A stretch of DNA of 64,000 nt from Ascaris suum. Lineage: Eukaryota; Nematoda; Chromadorea; Rhabditida; Ascarididae. This document shows positions 19,052 through 29,100 of the stretch, in pieces. The stretch lies in the NCBI GenBank assembly GCA_013433145.1, contig CM024176.1, forward strand, positions 310,001 through 374,000. The letters run 5' to 3'. Under the pieces are notes generated by a model. It was not told where the DNA came from. It did not search any database and saw only the letters and a program-made list of their open reading frames with translations. Positions within the stretch are counted from its first letter, which is position 1. Every line of letters starts with the position of its first letter. A program made the translations under genes and the position numbers.

Positions 19052-19135
19052 TCACGTTTCACGCGCACGCATACGCGAATGACTTAAGTATCTTTCGATA
19101 CCTTCACTCGCCTCTTCAGCCGTAACTGCTGGGTC
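19052..19135 (-). CDS. Terminal exon of an unknown minus-strand gene
   Basis: After the acceptor TTCGTTCTAG (ending at 19136) there are 27 codons and a TGA at 19052-19054. The peptide starts DPAVTAEEASEGIERYLSH and ends RMRARET. Composition and codon use are clearly protein-like and the phase at the acceptor is 0. A poly(A) signal follows about 160 bp downstream. I could not find its upstream exon in 19.2-20.3 kb. It is the first supported exon outside the tandem array, on the same strand as the array gene. It could be the end of an independent gene, or an alternative last exon of the copy 1 array gene. The family is not recognised. Confidence 0.6.
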   Translation of the reverse strand, partial: DPAVTAEEASEGIERYLSHSRMRARET

Positions 19136-19597
19136 CTAGAACGAATTAAAAACGTGGAATATGAAAATATACTGTCGGATGATGCCAAAAGGAAGATAGA
19201 TGAACCCTCAAAATCTTATAAAAAGAAGTAGAGGTCTCAATATGGCTCATCTACTCTGATTCAAAATCAAACATTCCGTATCTTAGATTATAAGACGGTT
19301 GCGAAGAATCCTGAAATATCTTATAAAATGCTATTTTCGTAAACGAAGAGCAAGATCGATCGACTATCTACTCGAAAAGTCTGCCGGCAGGGTTATAAGT
19401 ATTTGTGTTAAAATGAATGTATGAAACCGTTAATCACTTTTAATACATCTTAAAAAATCTTTGAGCAGTGCTGATGGGTAATATAGATCCGAGCATATGT
19501 AAATTTTCAGTACACAAATCTAAATGATGTCAAAACCACACCAATCCTTCACGGTTGGCATGTCAGTGCTCAGTTCACTGTTATCAGTCCTCACTTC

Positions 19598-19861
19598 ATG
19601 AAATTCTCCCTAATTTTGTGCATGAAAAAAGCTCGCGTGGACCTTGCAAACTTCTATAGATATCAGTATAGTACGAATGCAAGCCAACCTGAAACGCTCC
19701 ACTGTGAAGCTCCACAGATGGCTCAACCGGCTCCGGAAAAGTTGTGGAATGTTGCACGAGCTCCTAAACGCAGCCTTTGGCCATACAACTCCTTTGCTTA
19801 TGGGTTCCGCCTCTTTCCATTAAACAGTGCTCGCTTTATTCATGCTCGAGCTTTCGTCTAA
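19598..19861 (+). CDS. Candidate small protein or exon, 87 codons
   Basis: A plus-strand ORF from an ATG to a TAA with ordinary composition and several Trp and Pro residues (for example LWNVARAPKRSLWPYNSF). It has no clear signal peptide and no recognised domain. A minus-strand frame over the same bases is also open for about 70 codons and has many G/C-ended codons, so the strand is uncertain. It sits about 0.5 kb left of the tandem array. Confidence 0.3.
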   Translation: MKFSLILCMKKARVDLANFYRYQYSTNASQPETLHCEAPQMAQPAPEKLWNVARAPKRSLWPYNSFAYGFRLFPLNSARFIHARAFV

Positions 19862-20339
19862 ACAAGATTCATATTCTATCAGTTTGAAATAACTGAATTC
19901 ATCTCACAACCTTAGAAACAGTACAACCGCACAGTTCACTGATCACGGGTTCCAGTGGTCGAAGACGTCCCACTATTGTGTGTCAATTCGATGCCTTCAA
20001 AATGACAACTCAAAACTTCACTTTTACCATGCAACCTCTAAACTCACATATCGCATATAAAGTTCACGAACGAGGACCAGAAGTCTGTAAGGCGTGTGCT
20101 GTTCCCCTCAAAGCATGAAAACTTATTGCGAATAAATCCGCCCGAGAACAATGAGAAATTTGCGAATGCAGCAAAAGAAATTTATGCGCAGAGGTAACTG
20201 CAGTTAATTCAGTGTAACAGAACTTATGTAACGATACAATTTGATCAATTCAAAATTTAGACGAAATGAATGCACTATCCCGCTGATGGCCAACGAGGTA
20301 GCAAACGCATAGCAAATAAATGCTGCACAAGAACATCGC
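19862..20339. other. Single-copy spacer up to the array edge
   Basis: No exon supported. The last bases before the array, about 20320-20339, do not match the sequence that precedes the unit starts at 34517, 48661 and 62808. This is what places the left edge of the array at about 20340. Confidence 0.6.
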
Positions 20340-20381
20340 CAGCCTCAATCAACGACTGTAAAACAACACCAAAAAAAGCAT

Positions 20382-20413
20382 CACCCCCCACCCCCCCCCC
20401 CCCCATCGTAGTT
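20382..20413. repeat. C-rich insertion specific to copy 1
   Basis: A 32-base segment, mostly C (a run of 14 C after a shorter C-run), followed by atcgtagtt. It lies between flanks that are joined directly in copies 2, 3 and 4. It is either an ancestral piece lost when the other units formed or an insertion at the array edge. Confidence 0.9.
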
Positions 20414-21563
20414 ACTGCTGGATCGCCGTAACGACACCGAATATCCAAATCGATAGCGGAAATCCAAACCGCTTTTTAAAACACTCCAAAACTAATAGCA
20501 CCCACATAAAACATAAAAGAGTTATCTATTATGACTGATTTGCACTAAAACTGATGACATTCCTAACAAAAACGACTGAAATGTCTTACTGACAAAAGAG
20601 GGTTGCGAAAAGCAAAATAAATCCTCGACAAAGTCGGAAATTCACAAAGATCATACAAAACATACCTGGTTTTGAGACCAAGTAGTCAAATGAGTACCGT
20701 GAAAAACTGGGTAGGACAGACCCCCATTTAATTGACAACATGAAAACGAAAAAAAAGCAACCTTTACTACTCTATCTTATTTATGCAAGCTTCATCACAA
20801 TGTAGCCTCAGTAATAACAGAAAAGGGAAGTGAGAAAGAAAGATGCAATTTGTGCCGTAATTTCCGTCATTCAAACGTTGGGATTCTGTAAACGGCTCTC
20901 CGACATCTAAGGTATTCAACAGCAGTTACCATTTGAAAAACCACTCCCACATTAAGCAAAATCTGAAATTACGCCGCTCAAGCAAACAAGACCTATAATC
21001 GGGTCTATGCCACGGATTGCGAACCAAGCAAACATTAAACGGCACAAACAGCACATTGTCATACTCGTCCCAATCCCCCAATCAAATTAGAAGCCAGAAG
21101 CAACACTCGTTCGGATTCAAGCTGCGAAAAAAAATACAAAATGCTGAAACGCTGCAACGTTTTACAAGTAGTGGGCAATTTTTCGCTCGATAAACATCTC
21201 TTGTCACACAAAATTTGGCACAATAAAGCTTATACAACGAATATGATCCGGCAAGCGACACTCATTCGACAAACAGTTGCATTGGTATGCAAAGCGACTA
21301 AAAACACAATGAAACAACAGGTAATGATGAGGTGCACTCATAAATAAACCGCAACGAATGACTGCGATACAACAATGACAAAAAACTGCGCGTGACCGCA
21401 AACGATTTATCAAATTTATAAGAATAACAACATTTTCAAGACTTTCAAAGAAACCTGAAAGGAGAGAAAGCCACAGTTATCCAGAAATCTGCGATTCCAG
21501 CAACACTTCTCTATCTTTAAATTTTCAAAAAATACAAATGAACCATCACATCAGCGCCACAAA
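20414..21563. other. Spacer of unit copy 1, downstream of the gene
   Basis: The same spacer recurs at 34559-35708, 48703-49852 and 62850-63999. It is A-rich on the plus strand. The open frames in it (for example 21141-21347 on plus and 21204-21413 on minus) lack splice-site or codon support. A strong donor-like CAG/GTATGT on the minus strand near 20666 has no convincing exon in front of it. I see no gene here. Confidence 0.5.
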
Positions 21564-21569
21564 TTTATT
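21564..21569 (-). other. Candidate poly(A) signal of copy 1 gene
   Basis: AATAAA on the minus strand in an AT-rich context, downstream of the last candidate exons of the bromodomain gene (21.7-22.2 kb). The same site is at 35709-35714 and 49853-49858. It gives a likely 3' limit for the transcript, leaving about 1.2 kb of spacer to the unit edge. Confidence 0.5.
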
Positions 21570-22205
21570 TGCACATGAAGAGGATCAAAGAGGATCACAA
21601 TGAAAGAAGATAGCACCTCTGACGAGATGAAAAGTGATATAGTGAATAACGTCGACATTTGAAGAGATCACAGTCTGAGATCGGTCTTCAGCTTCTGAAG
21701 CAGCGGTAGTTTCCTCTCGTTGTCCTGAAGATCTCATCTTAAGGTAACGAAGGAAGGACATAGACACCTACTGCATAGAAAAACGTACCGCCATCCGAAA
21801 CATACGTAAAATGCTGTTCCAGTTTACCACACTCTATAAAAGACAAGAGCAATTTCATGCCATGGGCGCCTTCCCCCATTAAGTCCAGGTTGTGACCGCA
21901 TTTATCAATTCTCCACCTATTAACACAGGTGTTTTTGAATGCAAGCTACGAGAACTAAAACAATAGGCGCGTTTAGAAATCTGCTCACTGAAGCAACCAG
22001 TTCCATTGAATGGTGTGACTACTGCTACAAGGCTCAAACAGGTTCGCATTTGTGACTTGCTACCAAATTCGATAGGCCAGCCCGGAAGTTGGTACAGCTG
22101 GTACGAACATATTGCATGCGTCAACCCTCGTAATTCCAGTTTCTGAGGTTCTCCAGTTCAAATTACCATAATAACATACAGACAGGGACACATGCACACA
22201 TATAC

Positions 22206-22904
22206 CACCACAACGCGGTTTGCAGATGTAAGCCTGCAGAAAGCACATAAAACAGTTCAATCAAACAACCGCCAACCTTAAAATGCAATAACGCTCCATC
22301 GATGAAAACGAGCAAATCCTTCTTCAAGTCCTCGACCGACGGATACTGAAATGGAATTATTGCAGCACAAATCATCAATCAATGATCGAACTCATAAAGA
22401 TAAACAACCACAGCAAGTTTCGGTTGGTACCAGGTGCCGATAGCACATGTGCTTCAGTGTAATATGTGAATTCCAAATTAATTCGAGCCGGACCCGTTTT
22501 TTATGCTGTCCTAGCGGCCGTTACCGATTGCGAATGGGCGCTCAACATGTTAAAGCCACCGGTTGAAGCGATATGATGAATTTTCAATTACCAGATCAAA
22601 GTAAAACACCACCAGGGTACTGGAAATCCCCTTAAATTAAAAGCGTACGAATTGTAAAAGCCAAACGGCAAACCACTTGTTGAACTTTTACCACGCAATG
22701 CTAAATGCACACTGTCACGCCCTTTCGAAACAAAAGTATAAAAATACGCACCGAATACAAAGCCTTTCTGATGTTCTCGAGGGAAATTGTGCTGCTTATT
22801 CTAGTACCACGACGAACAGCTGGCATCGCTATTAGCGATTTGTAAATCCGATTATCTTCTTCCACTTTTGCGAATATCTCTTGAAGTTCCTCAAAACATT
22901 TACC
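22206..22904 (-). CDS. Bromodomain-like exons, copy 1
   Basis: Exon 22752-22904 (51 codons) reads GKCFEELQEIFAKVEEDN then YKSLIAMPAVRRGTRISS and ENIRKALYS. Exon 22277-22345 (acceptor CCATTTCAG, 23 codons) reads YPSVEDLKKDLLVFIDGALL. The layout matches helices Z, A and B of a bromodomain, including the 'tIr-kl-y-s--dl--Dl--mf-nal' portion. I do not see a clear YN acetyl-lysine anchor, so binding may be lost. Exon 22206-22233 follows between CTTTCTGCAG and G/GTATATG, but its phase gives two alternatives. Candidate further exons lie near 22063-22141 and 21.73-21.83 kb, so the C-terminus is not settled. The copy 1 substitution at 22803 is silent. Confidence 0.62.
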
Positions 22905-25900
22905 CTACATTATTCGAGATAAGCTGAACATTCTGCATCCGACAACAGGAAAACTTGATGACTCAAATCCTTAAAACACCGCTACCACTTGAGAAACAGG
23001 AGAACAGGCGATAACCACCAACTATCAAACAGCGTTTAGCAAAGGCGGGATGGCTAGGTGAACCAGTAACTCAGATGAGTCTAGAAGGGATCATCAATGA
23101 ACTGCTAAAGTGTGAACGCTTTCCATCATAGTAACAAAGTCGGTCAAGATTCTGGTGGTCAAAGCCTCTTTACCGAGTAGCCCACAATTCGATTTCGTTT
23201 TCTATTTTACAAATAACTTCAATTCAATGAGACTATCCCTCCCAAATGCTTTTTAAAAAGCCCTTTTCGGATTTGCAGTCCACCTTGGAGATACATTTCA
23301 GGTTTTTAAAATTTGAGCTCAATTTTTTAAATTCAGGTTTAACCGCTTACTTGCTGAAGAGATGAATTGGAACCATCATCTGCTGATACCCGACTGTCCT
23401 TCGCCACCACTGCGTATTTGTACTCACGTACCCTCCTCATCATCGACCGTGTCTTCTTTCCGCTGCGACTCTTCCGACTCTAAATAGGTCGTCAATCATA
23501 ATTTTATAAACGGTCCGCTTTTAGAGGATGCACTGGTCTTTAGAAAATTTAACCCAATAATCCCTTAACTCTAGGAACGACACTGACATAACTCTAGAAC
23601 GCTTATCTTCCACAGAGCTGCAAGTTCGGACGTTGTACAAGACATGATAAGTTTAGATGATTTTCCTATGGATGTAAAGAGGGATCTACAGTCCCACCCC
23701 ATTTTCAGCCAGAAATGTTCCTCAGCAAATGCCGAAAACTGAGAAAACTCGACTACATCTAAAAGAGTGAATGCAAAAATAAGGAAAGCATTTCTAGAAA
23801 GCTGAACGAAAACGAACCCATCTGGAACGTCGGAACCAGTCATCGTGTTTCTCTTCCCGATGGCTAAGTGATGAATCGATCTCCTCTTTAACGTCCGGTT
23901 CCTCCTCGGCTTCTTCATCCTCCTCTTCTTTCTCAACCGAAAGAAAAACTGTCAAAAGTCATCAAACCAGTAACAACAAATATTTATAAGTATAAAAATG
24001 GCTTAGACATCGAGACATAAAGGGTGCCTTTTTCGTGAAGTATCTGACCAAGATAAAATATACCTCTGATTTGTTACTGAAGGATGTAAAACCTTATTAG
24101 CAGAAGCGTCTAATACATGTTATCAAACCCTATATTCTCTGGCAGTGTTCCAGATATAGGAGTACTATTTGACCTTGCGCAAGCTTAAGTTAACGATGAC
24201 GCATACGATACTAACATAGAAAATGCGGTCCAGACCAAGGCATATGGCTAACCTAACCTTATTGATCGCTGACTGCTCCCAATCGATGCGCTTCTCGAGA
24301 ATGCACAGAAGAACACTGAGCGTCGAAATAGTTTCCCCATCCTTCATAAATGCCCTCCACTCATCTCGACTGAAAGCTGTGTTCGCGGAGTCATTCATCT
24401 TCTCCTTCATTGCACGATCGTACAACGAATCTTCCAGTTCCAAAATCACCTCCGAGAGCAATTGTACGTTGTCTGCTGATTGCAGTTTGGCCATGAACAC
24501 TTCATGACCTTCAATACTAGTGAAGAGACTCTTTCGTAGCTGTGATTCCAGATTTGAGATCTCTTCACGTAGTAGCGAACGCTCATCCAAAACGTTCACT
24601 CCGTCATCCTCTTCCCTTCTTGGCTTGCCCTTACGCGGCATCTGCCCAACCCAACTAAACAAAATCTCGTAATGCAACGGCAGTGATAGAACCAATCCAT
24701 ACGTGATCACCATTTAACGCACATAAAACGTAATTTTTTCACAGCAGTATCATAAGCAACCGTGAGCCTGCCACACCCTCTTGATCGGCTACCTAAACTA
24801 CAAGAACTTCCTTCACTGCCGTAGTCTATATAATCTATACAGCATCAGTATAAACAGTGCAGGTGCATTACGGTCATCAATGATTTATCCCTTATGACTC
24901 TACCAAAGATAGTGCGACACACTATAACGACCTAGCGAAATTCTGTTAGAAATCTTAATTCCTTCCTGGCAAATAGAAAAGAAAACGCAAAGCGGGTAAG
25001 CAAGTTAGCTATAGCCCGACAAGCGCTACGCAATCATTCCTGCCTTTTCTTTGCTTTTATTACCTCGACAGGTAGTGAGGACCGATAGAAGGAATGCGTT
25101 TTTCATAAGAGAATTCAGTATTTCAAAAACCCGCCAAGTCCAATCGGAAACTAGCTGAACTCCACTTAGAAGACGTCCTAAACCACCTACTGTCATCTGC
25201 CTTGTAGACTTGCAAAGAAAATAACAGCAAGGAGGAAAGTCAGCGTCGAGAAATTTAGTGCGATAATCTACACCGTAGATTAGCCTTCAATACCGAGTTC
25301 GTAGACGATCGATCAACATAAAGGACTAAAAATTTCCGACAACCATCTGGTCGTTAAATTTAATCCATCAAGTTCTAAATTTCAGCAATCAACTAAAACT
25401 AAAAGCTTATTAAATTAAGACGACTGATAAAAAGTACGACAAAAAATCTATTAAGGGAATTTTAAGCCTGGCTGGATCAATGAAATTACAAATGCATCCC
25501 TTCTTATCGTTCATTATGCGACTGTAACTTATGGAACTGGCAGATTCGATGAAGAAATAGCAGATGCGCGTCTCATATCAGCATCGCTTATCTCATTCGT
25601 TGTTGAACTATAGCAACTGAGGAAACTACCAGTGAAATCTAGTTGAGTCAAACAGCATTCAGTTTATGACCACATCGAAAACGAGCTTAACCTTTGCCCT
25701 TTTCGTATAACTACAAGAGAAATGGCATTGAAAAAACTGTATCTGAAACGGAATAAGAAATTTTACTAACGGTTGTTTCATTGACGATTTGATTTGACCC
25801 ATTTGATGGATCAAGTTAGAACGAAGGTGCGATTCCCGATAGCCTTTTTCAGAAAGCGCCGCAATCAACTTGCCCAGCACTGCTTCATCCGTGATTCGGA

Positions 25901-26072
25901 ACCACTCACTTTTCCCTGTTTCGTCGGGAAACCTTAAAAAGATGAGTATAGAGGAAAAATTACAACTTAACTTTTTTTGTCTCCAAGTTGCGTGTATATA
26001 TGTATATACGCAACTTGGAGACAAAAACCATAGGCAGAAGACCTGCAACAGTTTGATTTTCAGGTTATTTTC

Positions 26073-26138
<66 letters not shown>

Positions 26139-29100
26139 GCAAATTTTCAGGTTGCTTTCGTATTCGTATTTTTTGTATTTCAGGTTCAGGTTCGAAAATT
26201 CTAACAATGTACGCAAATTATTGTGGTCGGTTTTCTATATATGTGTGCATATATAGAAAATTCGAGTTCAAACGACGTATCTCCTGATCGAAGGCACTTA
26301 GACGTATGCGGTATATATATGTATCGCATCGCACAGAAAGCCTGCAACAGTTCGACTTTCAGGTTGTTTTCGTTTATTCAAACAAGCGACGAAGGTGTTC
26401 ATTACCAATTTCTTGAAAGCTCTTAGTGGGTGGTATGAAAGCAGATCACCATTAGTCCTTAACTAGCAACGTCAACTACTATTCAATCAGCTCTCTTGTC
26501 TAACACCTACGAACCTCTGCAACGGCACCCTGCAGGTCACCGACAGAAAAATATGCAAGGCTTTCAAATGCTCATGGTATTCACTCCTACACGGTGTCCC
26601 TACTGTCTAAGTGCCTTCGATCAAGAGATACGTCGCTTGAACTCGAGTTTTCTATATATGCACACATATACAGAAAACCGATCCAACAGCGTACAGCGTT
26701 AGAAAAGCTCGTATCTTGATGCTTTCAAACATAGAAGATAACCCTTGCGTCAGAAAATACTAAGTAGAATTTTTGTAAATGAGTCACTATTCATACTCCC
26801 AGCCAAGCAACCAGTTTCTAAACGATGATTAAACAGCGCTTTCGTATTTCATCTCAGCTTTCTATTAAGAAATGGAGTGAAAACCCAAATAGTCCATGCT
26901 GATAACTTCAAAGATGTTTTCCCACTGCTCGTTTCAGCAGTGCAGAAGGCAAATTTTAAAAACTCGGCTGTGGGAATCATATCACTAAATGAGCAAATCA
27001 TTTCTTGCACTTCCTGCTGCAGCGCTACAACTTTCGCATTTCGCAACCGCTTTTTGATGAATCAAATAAAATCCATGGGAAAGCAACGCAGTATCAAACG
27101 ACAGCTAGTCAACTGAATTTTTGGACGCTGAGAAAGGCAGCCTGAATCTCCTTTACGTCAGGACCATCGTCGAATGCATACGCAATAAAATTCTGACGAG
27201 TAAACATCAAGATAGCCACAGTCTTTCGAAATTCAGTCTTAAGTCCCTACGTATTTTGAAACCTTAATTAATTTTAAAAGCCAAAGAACCCAGCACTGAA
27301 CCTCCTCACTCTACTACTGCGAATGTAAACTAAAATGAAAAAGTTGGCCAGCAATGATCCTCGCAGTTACCTAGGCATTTCCAACATTGTTCATCCGTCT
27401 GCGTTGTCGCAAGTACTGCCGCACGCGTGTATAACCGAGACAGAATTCGTCCAGATGGCTGCTAATTCACTTGTTCTAGCGACCAGTGGAGTCAAAAAAA
27501 CAGAAATATTCAGCTCGAGTTCTATTCTGACAGCCGCTAGTTAGAACGATCACCATGCACCTCACTTACGTTGGCTGATGATTGATGAATGCATCTAGTG
27601 TCATTGAAGCTTTCTTCGGTGTTTCAGTAGCTGACGGTGTAGCATGTGATACGCGCCCATTCTTCGAAGACTATGTCGATTTCAAAGTGCTCGTCACAAC
27701 CGAAGTTCGAGAATCCTTCTTCCTTGGAGACTGCTTCGAGTCAATTTCTAGTACGTCAGGAGATGAATCCGGTGATTTGTATTCCTGTAAAGCAAAAAAC
27801 ATCAATCCCCTTAACCAAAGCAATACACCATCTTCATTCTCCCCTCCCCTCAAAAAAACCGCCTAACCTCATTTCATCAGAAAATCTAATATGAATGAGC
27901 TTTCTATTCACGGTGAACGCATCACGCCTGCTATAAGTCAAATCTCGCAAGAAATAAAAATAAAAAAGCAAACCTCAACGAAGATTCCAGTATTGGGTGA
28001 TTGTCCAAAGAACCAGTAGCGCCTATGGAACCGATCCGAGCCAAGTGGTTTGATATGAAAGATGTTATCGTATTTTGCAACCATCTCCTGTAAATTACTC
28101 TTTTGCACTGCCGCAGATCACCATTAATAACAGTAAGCATAAACGGAAGATGAAAATCGTAGTAAAACAAGAATTTTCTCTAATCAATTTTCCATTCTTT
28201 CCTTCATATGGGCAAACGTCCATTACAGCGCATTAATTCGCATATATCGAGGATGGTTATTACTCGCGCGGTAGAAGGTGACTGCGATATACCTGGGAAC
28301 GGAGACGGGAAAACAGGGACAATAGCCAATATTTTCAGTGTCGCCTATATTCCACTCTGACAGCCATTTCAAAGCTGCCAGCTGCATTGCATTAGTCGTC
28401 ATTCTGCAACGAACGTGGGCCACCATGACATCTCTACATTACTACGGATGTGCGATTTTCTTTGACAGCCGCTTGTAACACTGATCAGCGGGCCGACCTC
28501 CACTTTCCTTAACCCAGACTACCAGCAATGAATTTCTCCCCTCCCCGATAATGGGATGAGGTTAGTTCGTATATCTTTATATCCTTAAAGCAAAACAAAG
28601 CAGGCATACTCGTGTTTTGTTGACCACCACCGATATATCCTCCTTCCTTTGCTCGAGCTTCTTAATCACTTCTCGTCGATGTTTCTCGATCCTCGCCCAG
28701 TCTAGGGACTCTTTCCGCGTCATCTCCGAGGGAGACTTCGCCGCCAAAGGCGACATATGCATCTCACCCAATTCGGCTTCCAAAGATGCAACCTAGATCA
28801 ACTACATTAATTCCATCACAATTTCGTGCTACGTTTGCAAAAACCTCATTTTTGGATGAATGAAAGAATCCAAAAAAAAATCTTTTGACATATCGATCTA
28901 CCTCTAAATTTAAGATTTATAAAGGGAGAGAGATTTCACAAATCAGTAATCGAAATCGCACCAAATATGGCAGCACCGAGAAAATTGATTTGCGTGAGTT
29001 TTTTTCTGTGTTAATAAAAATCTTTCAAGAACCGGTTCCATATAAACGCAGAGTCGACTACAAAATGTCAGCATGCCGGGATATAAGCCTTCAATAACGG

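Noticed and set aside
23571..23936. 121-codon minus ORF (Arg/Lys-rich start)
   Set aside because: Its first part is a shifted frame of the acidic exon 23818-23948, whose own frame gives a typical Glu/Asp linker. The remainder has no splice or family support.
24223..24507. Plus-strand 94-codon ORF
   Set aside because: It is the antisense shadow of the conserved minus-strand exon 24258-24654, which has good splice sites and family similarity. The same applies at 38368 and 52512.
26227..26681. Rho-independent-type terminator or RNA gene for the hairpins
   Set aside because: The hairpins are intronic in a eukaryotic gene and AT-rich. There is no T-run context or conserved RNA fold that I can recognise.
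28223..28426. Minus ORF between the coiled-coil and WHIM2 exons
   Set aside because: I first tested it as the WHIM2 exon, but the true WHIM2 motif with correct phase lies at 27974-28087. This stretch needs a stop codon read through to join.
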